Part shown: one piece after another, positions 47,223-56,130 of the stretch
How the letters are laid out: each line of letters begins with the position of its first letter
Numbering within the stretch: position 1 is the stretch's first letter
Assembly (NCBI RefSeq): GCF_013363995.1
Contig: NZ_JABWGO010000001.1
Location: forward strand, 1,373,222-1,437,221
Length of the DNA: 64,000 nucleotides
Origin: Nonomuraea rhodomycinica
Lineage (GTDB): Bacteria; Actinomycetota; Actinomycetes; Streptosporangiales; Streptosporangiaceae
Direction: 5' to 3'
Notes under the pieces: generated by a model
Database searches by the model: none
Told to the model about the DNA's origin: nothing
Seen by the model: only the letters and a program-made list of their open reading frames with translations
Made by a program: the position numbers and the translations under genes

Positions 47223-47891
47223 TCAGTACGAGCCAGAGGTGCTGGCGGCCGTGGTGACGCCGATGAGGGCGAGCCACATGCCGCCGAAGAACAGCCACAG
47301 GACCAGCCACAGCACGATCGTGATGTAGGAGGTGACCAGGCCGCCCATGGCCATGCCCTGGCCGTCCTCGCCGGTGCGCTTGATGCGGCTGAGCGCGATG
47401 TGGCCGAGGATCGCACCCGGGATGCTGGTCAGGCCGCAGAACACCAGGCCGACGATGCCGAGGACGAGCGAGGTGACCGCCAGGCCGTTGGTGCTGCGCG
47501 GCTGCGCCGGGCCGTACCCGCCGTAGGGGGCCTGACCGTAGGCCTGGCCGTAGCCCTGCTGGCCGTACGCCTGCTGGTCGTGGTTCGGCTGGCTGTAGCC
47601 CTGCTGGCCGTACCCCTGCGGCCCCGAGCCGGGCTGGCCGTAGCCGGGCTGGCCGTATCCCTGCCCTCCCGAGCCGGGCTGGCCGTAACCGTAACCGCCG
47701 CTGCCGGGCTGGCCGGAGTATCCGCCGCCGGGCTGCTGGCCGTAGCCCTGGCCACCGGCCGGCGGCTGGCCGTAGCCGCCGTTGGGCGACTGCTGGCCGT
47801 AGCCGCCCTGGCTCGGGGGCTGCTGGCCGTACCCTCCCCCAGGCGGCTGCGCGCCGTAGCCGCCGCTGCCGCTCTGGTCCCCGTACCCCAT
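47223..47891 (-). CDS. DUF4190 membrane protein with Gly-Tyr-Gln-rich N-terminus
   Basis: 222 aa. About 125 residues of Gly/Gln/Tyr/Pro repeats (GYGQQ, GQPGSG units) precede two hydrophobic segments of the DUF4190 type ([33 protein letters not shown], then [22 protein letters not shown]) with the [14 protein letters not shown] loop. It resembles the CD225 neighbour in its N-terminal composition though the membrane domain differs. ATG 47891 has GGAGG 6 nt upstream. A 180-nt gap follows before the CD225 gene. Confidence 0.8.
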   Translation of the reverse strand: MGYGDQSGSGGYGAQPPGGGYGQQPPSQGGYGQQSPNGGYGQPPAGGQGYGQQPGGGYSGQPGSGGYGYGQPGSGGQGYGQPGYGQPGSGPQGYGQQGYSQPNHDQQAYGQQGYGQAYGQAPYGGYGPAQPRSTNGLAVTSLVLGIVGLVFCGLTSIPGAILGHIALSRIKRTGEDGQGMAMGGLVTSYITIVLWLVLWLFFGGMWLALIGVTTAASTSGSY

Positions 47892-48042
47892 GTCGATCCT
47901 CCGTCGTCGTGGCCCGTTGCAGGGGCAGCTTATTGACAAAAGGAACAGCGGTCCGGTGGGCCAGGGGACCGAGGGCGAGTTGTAACCTCCACGCGACAGC
48001 CGCGACCAGGACAGAGGCCCCAGTACGGTCCGTTCCACCACG

Positions 48043-48064
48043 AAACCCCGCTAACGCGAGGGGG
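48043..48064 (-). terminator. Likely terminator after the Trp-associated membrane protein
   Basis: On the minus strand CCCCCTCGC-GTTA-GCGGGG followed by TTT forms a stem with one bulged base, directly after the stop at 48067. It ends the hisI operon. Confidence 0.5.
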
Positions 48065-48066
48065 CT

Positions 48067-48801
48067 TCAGGTGGGGTCGTCGCCGCGGTCGAGGGCGTCC
48101 CACAGGGCGCGGTCGCCGGCGGCCTCGGGACGGCCCGCCGCCGGTGCGCGCTCGTAGCGGTCGGACATGCCCGCCCACCGCGGGCCGCGCACGGCGGCGA
48201 GCACCCCGCCCGCGACCATCAGCGCCGCGCCGAGCCCGGCCAGCACGGGCCAGACCACCACGACGTCCCAGGAGAACGAGCCGAGGCCGCGCAGCGCGTC
48301 GTGCTCGCGCAGCCAGCCCGCGGGGGTGTCACCGGCGACCGCCAGCCAGGTGGCGAGCCCCGCGCCCAGGCCGCACAGGGTCAGCAGCGCCCCCACCACC
48401 CGGCGGGTGAACCCCTTCGAGGCCAGCGCCGCCACCACGCCCGCGAGACCGGCCAGCGCGAGGGGCGTCAGCACGGGGGCCAGCTCGCCGCCCGTCGGCG
48501 CCGCCGGGTCGGCTCCCGCGCCGACCGGCACGCCCGCGGGGTGCCCGGCGCGCACGGTGATCCACGCGCGGGTCGCGGCGAACAGCACCAGGGTGCAGCC
48601 GAGGGCCGTCAGGCCCACCCACCTCCACAACTCGCGACCGCGCCCGCGCCCCGCCGCACGGGCGGCTCCCGCGTCACGGGCGTCACCGGGCTCCTGGCTC
48701 GGACGGGCGACGGCGTCAGGACGGGCGGCGGCGGGACGGGCGGCGGCGTCGTCCGGGCCCGAGGAGTCCCGCGGGCCCGGGGTGTCCTGCGGGCCGGTCA
48801 T
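48067..48801 (-). CDS. Trp biosynthesis-associated membrane protein (TIGR02234)
   Basis: 244 aa. After a disordered Pro/Arg/Asp-rich 55-residue start there are four membrane segments ([91 protein letters not shown]). This is the actinobacterial family that accompanies trp genes and whose molecular role is undefined. Its ATG overlaps the hisI stop (ATGA). In many relatives trpE stands between hisI and this gene; here it does not. Confidence 0.85.
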   Translation of the reverse strand: MTGPQDTPGPRDSSGPDDAAARPAAARPDAVARPSQEPGDARDAGAARAAGRGRGRELWRWVGLTALGCTLVLFAATRAWITVRAGHPAGVPVGAGADPAAPTGGELAPVLTPLALAGLAGVVAALASKGFTRRVVGALLTLCGLGAGLATWLAVAGDTPAGWLREHDALRGLGSFSWDVVVVWPVLAGLGAALMVAGGVLAAVRGPRWAGMSDRYERAPAAGRPEAAGDRALWDALDRGDDPT

Positions 48802-49148
48802 GGCGCGGCCGACACCTCCAGCGGGGCGGCGTCGAAGCAGGTGCGGTCGCCCGTGTGGCAGGCGGCGCCCACCTGGTCGACCTGCACCAGCAGCGTGTCG
48901 CCGTCACAGTCGAGCGACACCGCCTTGACGTGCTGGACGTTGCCCGACGTCGCGCCCTTCACCCAGTACTCGGACCGGCTGCGCGACCAGTAGGTCGCCC
49001 TGCCGGTGGTGAGGGTGCGATGCAGCGCCTCGTCGTCCATCCAGGCGAGCATGAGGACCTCGCCCGTGTCGTGCTGCTGGACGATCGCGGGCACCAGCCC
49101 GTCGCCGTTGCGCTTGAGCCGCTCGGCGACCTTCGGGTCGAGGGACAT
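48798..49148 (-). CDS. hisI: Phosphoribosyl-AMP cyclohydrolase
   Basis: 116 aa, the single-domain form catalysing step three of histidine biosynthesis. Visible are [25 protein letters not shown], the metal site CDGD near residue 83, and [16 protein letters not shown] with the zinc-binding Cys residues. The start at 49148 (MSLDPKV) is chosen; 49160 is possible. It is followed by an overlapping membrane protein gene. The rest of the his pathway is not in the window. Confidence 0.93.
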   Translation of the reverse strand: MSLDPKVAERLKRNGDGLVPAIVQQHDTGEVLMLAWMDDEALHRTLTTGRATYWSRSRSEYWVKGATSGNVQHVKAVSLDCDGDTLLVQVDQVGAACHTGDRTCFDAAPLEVSAAP

Positions 49149-49198
49149 GCCGCCATTCAACCAGCCGCGCCGGCCGCCCGGCGCACCGGAGCGCCCGG

Positions 49199-49534
49199 TC
49201 AGGCCAGCGCCTGGGAGAGCGTGGCGTAGATGGGGAACAGCGGCGCGAGGTTGGTGCGGCGCAGCCGGCGCAGCACCTGACCGCCGGGCGCGACGAGGGC
49301 GATGCTCCCCTCGCGCTCGCGCAGGTCGGCGCGGACCCGCACGAGCACCCCCAGCCCGGTCGTGTCGATGAACGTCACCGCGCTCAGGTCGACGACCAGC
49401 CGGCAGCCGCGCGCCCTGGCCGACTCGTCGAGGCAGGTGCGCATCCGGCCCGAGTTGTCGACGTCCACCTCACCGGCGAGGCTGACGACCGTCAGGTCGC
49501 CGTGCCTGCGCCGCGTCATCCGCAGCACGTCCAC
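49199..49534 (-). CDS. STAS-domain anti-sigma factor antagonist
   Basis: 111 aa, a single STAS domain like SpoIIAA/Rsb[14 protein letters not shown] at the start and [20 protein letters not shown], where the residue phosphorylated in SpoIIAA is replaced by Thr58/Thr59 (DTTG). It would bind an anti-sigma kinase when unphosphorylated and free a sigma factor. GTG 49534 has GGGGAG 6 nt upstream, fixing the start. It is divergent from the MEDS-STAS gene and the HATPase gene, its possible partner. Confidence 0.85.
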   Translation of the reverse strand: MDVLRMTRRRHGDLTVVSLAGEVDVDNSGRMRTCLDESARARGCRLVVDLSAVTFIDTTGLGVLVRVRADLREREGSIALVAPGGQVLRRLRRTNLAPLFPIYATLSQALA

Positions 49535-49720
49535 GCCCTGCTCCCCATGACGCCCTCCGGCCCCGCGGGCCGGTCCCGTGTTCAGCACCGTACCGGGTTC
49601 GACGACTCGTCACCCTGAGTTCGTTGAAGAGTGCACTACGTGATCGCGCCTGGCCCGGTACGGTCGTCGTCGGAGCGGCACAGGGGGCGGGACGCCCGCC
49701 GAACGCCGGGGAGGGTCGTG

Positions 49721-50554
49721 ATGGACGTCGCGGGGTCCGTCCTGGACCCGGAGCTGGGTGACCATGTGTGCCTGCCGTTCGCGGGCGAGGGCGAGCGGAT
49801 CTCGGCGACCCGGCTGCTCACCGCCAACGGCCTGCGGCGCGGGGCCCGGGTGCTCATCGTCACCTGCGCCCACACGCCCGAGCAGACCAGGGGCTGGCTG
49901 GCCCCGGCCGTGCCGGGGCTGGCGCGGGCGGAGGAGGAGGGCCGGGTCGTGATCCGGCCGGCCGGCCGCAGCAGCCTGACCGGCGGGCGGCCGGACCCGG
50001 GCCGGGTGCTCAAGGGGCTGAGCGCCGCGGTCGAGCAGGCCGGGCAGGACGGTTACGCCGGTCTGTACGCGCTGGTGGACGCGGCGTGGGGGGCCGGCGA
50101 CCCGGCGCGGCAGACGACGTGCGAGGCGGTGTCCAACCCGCTGTTCGGGGAGCGGCGGCTGGCGTCGGTGTGCCAGTACGACCTGCGACTGTTCTCCGGT
50201 GAGGCGGTGGAGCGGGCGGCGTCGGTCCACCCGATCGCGCCGGAGCGGGCGGCGCTGCGCTACGCCGCGACGTCCCGGCCGCCGGGCCTGCGGCTGTCGG
50301 GTGACGTGGACCTGACCAACAGGCAGGCGCTGGCCTCGGTGCTGGCGCCGCTGGAGCGCGAGCCCGGCGAGGTGGTCGTCGACCTGACGGCGCTGGGGTT
50401 CATCGACGCCGGGTCGGCGCAGTTGCTCACGGCGACGGCGCTGGCCCGGCAGGGCCGCCCGACGGTCGTGGTGTGCGGGGAGGCCGTGGCGCGGGTGCTG
50501 CGGCTGGTGCGGGCCGACGCGCTGCTGACGGTCCGCCGGGGTGACGGTGGGTAG
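49721..50554 (+). CDS. MEDS-domain sensor fused to a STAS domain
   Basis: 277 aa. The N-terminal MEDS (DcmR-like sensory) domain (about 1-185; GDHVCLPFAGEGERI, LYALVDAAWGAGD) resembles a RecA-like fold thought to bind hydrocarbon derivatives. The C-terminal STAS domain (about 195-277) has LRLSGDVDLTNRQAL and VVDLTALGFIDAGSAQLL. The usual phospho-acceptor pair after Asp is Ala-Gly, so it may not be switched off by phosphorylation. ATG 49721 has GGGGAGGG 5 nt upstream. The following HATPase gene overlaps its end. Confidence 0.82.
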   Translation: MDVAGSVLDPELGDHVCLPFAGEGERISATRLLTANGLRRGARVLIVTCAHTPEQTRGWLAPAVPGLARAEEEGRVVIRPAGRSSLTGGRPDPGRVLKGLSAAVEQAGQDGYAGLYALVDAAWGAGDPARQTTCEAVSNPLFGERRLASVCQYDLRLFSGEAVERAASVHPIAPERAALRYAATSRPPGLRLSGDVDLTNRQALASVLAPLEREPGEVVVDLTALGFIDAGSAQLLTATALARQGRPTVVVCGEAVARVLRLVRADALLTVRRGDGG

Positions 50555-50936
50555 GCCGGCGCTGGTGCGGAGCTTCGCGCGGGGCCGCATCACCGTGGTG
50601 CGGCGCGCGGTGGCGCAGTTCGCCGCGGCGGAGGGGCTGGCGGGCCGCCGGCTGGAGGACTTCGTGCTGGCGGTGAACGAGATCACCACGAACGCGGTGC
50701 TGCACGGCGGCGGCAGCGGCCGGCTGCGGCTGTGGTCGCTGGACGGCCGGCTGTGGTGCGAGGTGACCGACGAGGGGCCGGGGCTGCCGCCGGGGTGGAT
50801 GGGGTCCGAGCGGACGCCGTCGCGCTACGACACGGGCGGCCGGGGGCTGTGGCTGACCCGGCTGCTCTGCGACCACGTGACCATCGTCTCCACGCCCGCC
50901 GGGACCAGCGTGACGTTCTCCACCTGCGCGGGCTGA
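50541..50936 (+). CDS. RsbW-like HATPase (anti-sigma kinase type)
   Basis: 131 aa, GHKL ATPase fold: N-box LAVNEITTNAVLHGGG near residue 43, G1 box DEGPGLPPG near 75, G2 box GGRGLWLTRLLCDHV near 97. In partner switching such proteins phosphorylate STAS proteins and sequester sigma factors. No sigma factor gene is adjacent. Its GTG overlaps the MEDS-STAS reading frame by 14 nt, so they are probably translated together. Confidence 0.85.
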   Translation: MTVGRPALVRSFARGRITVVRRAVAQFAAAEGLAGRRLEDFVLAVNEITTNAVLHGGGSGRLRLWSLDGRLWCEVTDEGPGLPPGWMGSERTPSRYDTGGRGLWLTRLLCDHVTIVSTPAGTSVTFSTCAG

Positions 50937-50961
50937 GACCGCGGCCCCTTCGCCGGCCGGG

Positions 50962-52749
50962 TCAGGAGCGGGCGGCGGAGACCCAGGAGGCGTGCAGGGC
51001 CGCGTAGACGCCGTCCTCCTGCCGGACGAGCTCGGCGTGCGGGCCGCGCTGGACCAGCCGGCCGCCGTCGAACACCAGCACCTCGTCGGCGTTCTCCGCG
51101 GTCGAGAGGCGGTGCGCGATGGAGATGGCCGTGCGGCCACGCGTGACGCCCTCCAGCGCCCGGGCGATGCGCACCTCGGTGGCCGGATCCACGGCCGAGG
51201 TGGCCTCGTCGAGCAGGAGCAGGTCGGGGTCGGCGAGGTAGGCGCGGGCCAGGGCGACGAGCTGCCGCTCGCCGGCCGACAGCGACTCGCCGCGCTGCCC
51301 CACGGGCGTGGCGAGCCCGGCGGGCAGCCCCTCCACCCAGTCGGCCAGCCCCAGCTCGGTCATGGCCAGCTCGATCTCCTCGCGGGTGGCGGCCGGGCGG
51401 CCGTACCGGATGTTGTCCTCCAGCGTGCCGTCGAACAGGAAACCGTCCTGCGGCACCATGACGATGCGCTCGCGCAGCGAGGAGAAGCGCACGCCGCGCA
51501 GGTCGTGCCCGTCGACGGTGACGCGCCCGGAGACGGGGTCCATGAGCCGGGTGAGCAGCTTGGCGAACGTGGTCTTGCCGGACCCCGTCTCCCCCACCAC
51601 GGCGACGCGGGAGCGCGGCGGGATCACGGCCGTCACCTCGCGCAGCACGGGCGGGCCGCCGGGGTAGGCGAAGTGGACGCCCTCGAAGGCGACGGAGATG
51701 GGGCCGCGGGGCAGCTCCACGCCGTCGGCGCCCGGGTCGGCGACGTCGGGCGGCGTGTCGAGCACGCCGAGGACGCGCCGCCAGCCGGCCACGGCGTTCT
51801 GGGCCTCGTTGAGCACTTCGGTGGCGGTCTGCAGCGGGGAGACGAACAGCGTCACGAGGAACAGGAACGCCACCAGCCGGCCGGCCGTGATGTCGCCCGA
51901 CAGGCCGAGCCTGACGCCGAGCAGCACGATCCCGGAGATGGCGAGGGCGGCGACGATCTCGGTCAGCGGGAAGACGAAGCCGACGATGGTCTGCGCCCGG
52001 GTCTGGGCCGCCTTGTTGGCGTCCACGGCCTTGTCGACGCGCTCCGCGGTGCGCCGCTCGGCCGCGTACGCGCGGATGACCGCGGCGCCGACGACGGACT
52101 CGCTGACGGCGGCGAGCATGTCGCCGGTGCGCTCGCGGACCGAGGTGTACGCGCCCGACAGCCACCGCTGGAAGCGCGGCAGGGCGATCATCAGCGGCAG
52201 GAAGCACGCCCACACCAGCAGCGTGAGCTGCCAGGAGTAGAAGAGCATGAGGACGCTGGCCACGAGGAGCTGGCCGAGCGACACGATGATCATCAGCCCG
52301 CCCCACTGCATGAACGTGCTGATCTGGTCCACGTCGTTGGTGACGCGGGAGACCAGCGCGCCGCGCCGCTCGGTGTTCTGGGTGAGCACCGACAGGTCGT
52401 GGACGTGGCGGAAGCCGCGCACGCGCAGGGTGGCCAGGGACGACTCGGTCGCCTTGTAGAGGCGGACGTTCATGACGTAGCCGGCCAGGGCGGTCAGCAC
52501 GACGGCCGCCGCGCACAGCAGGACGGCGCGCGTGACGTACCCGACGTCGGGCGAGGAGTCCTTGAGGCCCGTGTCGATGGTCTGCTGCACCGCGATCGGC
52601 ACGATGACCTTGCCGGCCGTGGCCACCACCGCGAGGGCGAGCGTCCCGGCGAGTCCCTTGCGGAACTCGGGCGTCAGGGACAGCCCGCGGCGGATGGTGG
52701 CCAGCGCGGAGCGTTCGGCGCTGGCGCCGATCCCCCGGACGTCGCTCAC
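50962..52749 (-). CDS. ABC exporter half-transporter with canonical ATPase site
   Basis: 595 aa. The six-segment transmembrane domain (about 1-320) is followed by an ATPase domain with Walker A GETGSGKTTF (about 390), signature LSAGERQ (about 490), Walker B LLLLDEATSAVD (about 514) and H-loop IAHRLST (about 546). All catalytic residues are intact. The GTG start at 52749 overlaps the upstream half-transporter stop (GTGA). The two subunits together make a heterodimeric multidrug-type exporter. Substrate unknown. Confidence 0.93.
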   Translation of the reverse strand: MSDVRGIGASAERSALATIRRGLSLTPEFRKGLAGTLALAVVATAGKVIVPIAVQQTIDTGLKDSSPDVGYVTRAVLLCAAAVVLTALAGYVMNVRLYKATESSLATLRVRGFRHVHDLSVLTQNTERRGALVSRVTNDVDQISTFMQWGGLMIIVSLGQLLVASVLMLFYSWQLTLLVWACFLPLMIALPRFQRWLSGAYTSVRERTGDMLAAVSESVVGAAVIRAYAAERRTAERVDKAVDANKAAQTRAQTIVGFVFPLTEIVAALAISGIVLLGVRLGLSGDITAGRLVAFLFLVTLFVSPLQTATEVLNEAQNAVAGWRRVLGVLDTPPDVADPGADGVELPRGPISVAFEGVHFAYPGGPPVLREVTAVIPPRSRVAVVGETGSGKTTFAKLLTRLMDPVSGRVTVDGHDLRGVRFSSLRERIVMVPQDGFLFDGTLEDNIRYGRPAATREEIELAMTELGLADWVEGLPAGLATPVGQRGESLSAGERQLVALARAYLADPDLLLLDEATSAVDPATEVRIARALEGVTRGRTAISIAHRLSTAENADEVLVFDGGRLVQRGPHAELVRQEDGVYAALHASWVSAARS

Positions 52750-54647
52750 GCGTTGATCCCCTCTTCCTCGGCGGCCGCGACGGCGGCCCGCCCGGCTGCT
52801 TCCCGATCGGCCGCTCCCGGCCCGGCCGCCCCGCGGGCGGCCTCCTCCTCGGCCGAGAGGGCGGCGCGCTCGGCCTCCTCACGCTCGTAGGCGGTGACCA
52901 GGTTGCGGTAGCCCTCGCAGCGCGTGAGCAGCTCGTCGTGCGTCCCGTGGTCCACCACGCGGCCCCGGTCGAGGTAGACGACCTCGTCGGCCAGGGCGAT
53001 CGTGGCCATCCGGTACGCGACGACCACCACGCTGGAGGCGGCGGCCGCGTCCCGCAGCCCGTGCAGGATGCGCGCCTCGACCTGCGGGTCCACGCTGGAG
53101 GTGGCGTCGTCGAGGATGAGCAGGCGCGGCCGGCGGGCGACCGCGCGGGCCAGCGCGAGCCGCTGCCGCTGGCCGCCGGACAGGGTCGCGCCCCGCTCCC
53201 CCACCCGCGTGTCCAGGCCGGACTCCAGGCGGGCCACGAACCCGTCGGCCTGCGCCAGGCGCAGCGCCGCCCACACGTCCTCGTCGCTGACGGACAGGCC
53301 GAGCGTGATGTTGCCGCGCACGGTGTCGTCGAACAGGAACGTCTGCTGCGGCACCAGCGCGACCGACTCGGCCACGGCGCCGTACGGCAGCTCGCGCAGG
53401 TCCACGCCGTCGAGCAGCACGCGCCCCTCCGCCGGGTCCACCAGCCGGACGAGGAGCTGCACCAGCGTGGACTTGCCGGATCCGGTGGGGCCGACCAGGG
53501 CGACGGTGCGTCCCGGCTCCACCGCGAAGGACACGTCGCGGACCACGGCGGCGGCCTCCGGGCCGGTGCCGTAGGAGTAGGACACGCCGGACGCCTCCAG
53601 CCGGGCCGGCTCCGCCGTCGCGGGCGGGGCGGCGGCGCCGTACTCCATGGAGCCGCTGGCCTCCAGCACGGCCCGCACCCGCTCCCAGCCGACCACGCTG
53701 CGCGGCAGCTCGGCGAGCACCCAGCCGAGCGCCCGGATGGGGAAGGAGAGCAGGGTGAACAGGTAGGCGACCTGCACCAGGTCGCCCGGGTCGATGGAGC
53801 CGGACGCGAGCCGGGCGGCGCCGACGCCGAGCACGGCGAGCACGCCCAGCGTGGGCAGCGCCTCCAGCATCGGGTCGAACAGGCCGCGCACCCGGCCGAC
53901 GGCGATGTTGGCGTCGCGCAGCTCCTCGGCGCGCCGCCGGAACCGGTCGGTCTCCAGCTCCTCCCGGCCGAGGGTCTTGACGACGAGCGCGCCGTCGAAG
54001 CTCTCGTGGGCGATCTCGCTGACCTCGGCGCGCAGTTGCTGGGCGCGGGTGGCGAGCGGGCTGAGCCGGCGCTGGTAGACGAGGTTGAGCACGGCGATGG
54101 CCGGGAAGATCAGGAAGCCCACGGCGGCGAGCGCCGGGTCGGTGAGGACCATCGCGACGGCCGCGGTGACGAGCATGACGACCACGCCCACGGCCATGGG
54201 CAGCGGCGCGAGCGGCGCCCAGGCGGCCTCGGCGTCGGAGCTGGCGTTGGACAGGAGCTGTCCGGTGGGATGCCGGTGGTGCCAGGCGAGCGGCAGCCGC
54301 AGGTACTGCTTGGTCACCTCGCGGCGGGAACGGGCCTGCATGCGGTACTGCATGAGCCCGGCCAGGATGCGCCGGCCGGCGACGCCGATCGACTTGAGCA
54401 GCGCCGCGCCCATGATCAGCAGCACGCCGGTCCACAGGGCGCCGGCGGTCGCGGAGCCCGTGGAGAAGGCGGGCAGCACGACGTGCTCGGTGGCCCAGCC
54501 CAGGGCCCAGGCGGAGCCCACGGTCATGCCTCCGTACAGGGCGCTGGCCAGGACGGCCGAGGCGAACACCGCCTTCTCCGCGCGGATCGCCACTCCGAGG
54601 ACGCGCAGTCCCTGACGCATGACGGCCGAGGTCACCTTGCTGGCCAC
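52746..54647 (-). CDS. ABC exporter half-transporter with degenerate ATPase site
   Basis: 633 aa. Same layout as its partner, with an Ala/Glu-rich C-terminal tail. Walker A GPTGSGKSTL (about 389) and signature LSGGQRQ (about 490) are standard. The catalytic Glu after Walker B is Asp (LLILDDATSSVD, about 512) and the switch His is Tyr (VVVAYRMATI, about 545). One ATP site of the heterodimer is therefore weak or dead, as in the TM287/288 type. GTG 54647 is the first codon; AAGGAA precedes it at a slightly long distance. Confidence 0.93.
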   Translation of the reverse strand: MASKVTSAVMRQGLRVLGVAIRAEKAVFASAVLASALYGGMTVGSAWALGWATEHVVLPAFSTGSATAGALWTGVLLIMGAALLKSIGVAGRRILAGLMQYRMQARSRREVTKQYLRLPLAWHHRHPTGQLLSNASSDAEAAWAPLAPLPMAVGVVVMLVTAAVAMVLTDPALAAVGFLIFPAIAVLNLVYQRRLSPLATRAQQLRAEVSEIAHESFDGALVVKTLGREELETDRFRRRAEELRDANIAVGRVRGLFDPMLEALPTLGVLAVLGVGAARLASGSIDPGDLVQVAYLFTLLSFPIRALGWVLAELPRSVVGWERVRAVLEASGSMEYGAAAPPATAEPARLEASGVSYSYGTGPEAAAVVRDVSFAVEPGRTVALVGPTGSGKSTLVQLLVRLVDPAEGRVLLDGVDLRELPYGAVAESVALVPQQTFLFDDTVRGNITLGLSVSDEDVWAALRLAQADGFVARLESGLDTRVGERGATLSGGQRQRLALARAVARRPRLLILDDATSSVDPQVEARILHGLRDAAAASSVVVVAYRMATIALADEVVYLDRGRVVDHGTHDELLTRCEGYRNLVTAYEREEAERAALSAEEEAARGAAGPGAADREAAGRAAVAAAEEEGINA

Positions 54648-54725
54648 TCGATGGGTTTCCTTCCGTCGCGACAGAGTTGTCCGTTACACCCAATCACTCC
54701 CGATCAACACGTTATTCCCCGCGGG

Positions 54726-54731
54726 TAGGGT
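54726..54731 (+). promoter_or_regulatory. -10 box TAGGGT, leaderless start of the TIGR03085 gene
   Basis: TAGGGT, 6 nt, GTG 54738. It lies in the 90-nt divergent region before the ABC operon. Confidence 0.6.
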
Positions 54732-54737
54732 GGGGAC

Positions 54738-55367
54738 GTGACTCACGCTCGTGGCGAACGCGCGGCTCTGTGCGACCTGCTGGACCGGCTGGGCCCCGAC
54801 GCCCCGACCCTGTGCGACGGGTGGACCACCTACGACCTGGCCGCCCACCTCGTGCTGCGCGAGCGGCGGCCGGACGCGGCGGCGGGCATCGCGCTCAAGC
54901 CGCTGGCGGGCCACACCGCCGCGGTCCAGGAGTCGCTGAAGGCCCGCCACCCGTACCCGGAGCTGGTGGGGCTGGTGCGCAGGCCGGGCGGTGTCTACGG
55001 GCTGGTGCCGTTCCTCGACGACGCGGTCAACACGCTGGAGATGTTCGTCCACCACGAGGACGTGCGCCGGGCCCAGCCCGCCTGGGAGCCGCGCGCCATG
55101 CCCGAGGACCTGGACCGGCTCATGTGGAAGCGCGTGTCGGCCGGCGGGCGGCTGATGCTGCGCCGCTCGCCGGTGGGCGTGGTGCTGCACCGGACGGGCG
55201 GCGGCGTGGCGCTCGGCGGTCCGAGGATCGGCCCCAAGGTGGAGGTCACCGGGCCGGCGCCGGAGCTGCTGCTGTTCTGCTTCGGGCGGCAGGAGCACGC
55301 GCGGGTGGAGCTCACGGGCGCCCCCGAGGCGATCTCCCGCCTCAAGGACGCCCACCTCGGCATCTGA
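54738..55367 (+). CDS. TIGR03085 metal-binding protein (DinB/maleylpyruvate-isomerase-like)
   Basis: 209 aa, a four-helix DinB-like protein as in mycothiol-dependent maleylpyruvate isomerase. The start (ARGERAALCDLLDRLGPDAPTLCDGW) is followed by metal-ligand His in DLAAHLVLRERRP and HHEDVRRAQP. The family occurs in mycothiol-making actinobacteria, and the reaction here is unknown. Leaderless GTG start. It is divergent from the ABC exporter, so shared control is possible, and convergent with merR. Confidence 0.82.
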   Translation: MTHARGERAALCDLLDRLGPDAPTLCDGWTTYDLAAHLVLRERRPDAAAGIALKPLAGHTAAVQESLKARHPYPELVGLVRRPGGVYGLVPFLDDAVNTLEMFVHHEDVRRAQPAWEPRAMPEDLDRLMWKRVSAGGRLMLRRSPVGVVLHRTGGGVALGGPRIGPKVEVTGPAPELLLFCFGRQEHARVELTGAPEAISRLKDAHLGI

Positions 55368-55412
55368 GCCCCCCGCGGGGCGCGCCTGCGCGCCCTCGCC
55401 GAGGCGCGGAGG

Positions 55413-56042
55413 TCACTTCGGGCCGTAGCGGCGCAGGGCGACGTTGGCCTGGGCGAGGCGGCGCAGCGCAGTGAGCAGCGTGTCGCCCATCAGCGTGCCC
55501 AGCACCACCACCTCCAGCGTCCGCTCCCGGTCGCCCAGCTCGCCGACGACCCTCATGTCGGCCTCGGCGATCAGCTCGGCGGCCTCCGCGTACTCGGGCA
55601 GCGAGGCGAGCATGGCCTCGTGGCCGAGGTCCTCCAGGCTCGCCATCACCCCCACCAGCGTCGCGTACGCGGGATGCTCGCTCATGTCCTTCCAGCCCCG
55701 GCGGGCGCACAACTCGTCGAGCGCCCGCCGCGCCCGCTCGACGTGCGGCCCCGGCAGCGGCTCCTGACGGGCGGTGACCATGAGCTGGCCGAGCCCGAGC
55801 AGGTTGTTGTCGCTGATCTCCGGGTCGTCCAGGTGCCGGACCAGCTCGCCGATGGCGGCGATGCTCAGGCCGCCGTACTCGGCCAGCGCCCGGACCAGCT
55901 TGAGCCGCCGGACGTGCTCGGGGCCGTAGTCGGCCTGGTTGCGGCCGACCGGCCGGCCCGGGGGCAGCAGACCCTCCCGCAGGTAGTACTTGATCGTCGG
56001 GACGGGCACTCCCGTGTCCGTGCTCAGCTCGGCCATGCGCAC
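55413..56042 (-). CDS. MerR family transcriptional regulator
   Basis: 209 aa. The N-terminal MerR winged HTH (MAELSTDTGVPVPTIKYYLREGLLPPGRPVGRNQADY) includes the KYYLREGLL helix. The following helices and an alpha-helical effector part (about 100-209) contain no metal Cys pattern, so it more likely senses an organic ligand. Start GTG 56042 lies 8 nt after GGGGAG; ATG 56036 is close. It is divergent from a membrane protein gene with a dyad between. Confidence 0.9.
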   Translation of the reverse strand: MRMAELSTDTGVPVPTIKYYLREGLLPPGRPVGRNQADYGPEHVRRLKLVRALAEYGGLSIAAIGELVRHLDDPEISDNNLLGLGQLMVTARQEPLPGPHVERARRALDELCARRGWKDMSEHPAYATLVGVMASLEDLGHEAMLASLPEYAEAAELIAEADMRVVGELGDRERTLEVVVLGTLMGDTLLTALRRLAQANVALRRYGPK

Positions 56043-56085
56043 TTCCGTGACTCCCCTCTTGTGGACAGTGGAGAGTTTAGCTATA

Positions 56086-56107
56086 GATAGTAGTAAGTAG
56101 CACTATC
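56086..56107. promoter_or_regulatory. MerR-type operator/promoter dyad
   Basis: GATAGT-N10-ACTATC in the 88-nt region between merR and the membrane protein. The AT content here is far higher than in the surroundings. MerR proteins act at such dyads with long promoter spacers. Confidence 0.6.
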
Positions 56108-56130
56108 CGCTATCCAACCAAGGAGACGTC

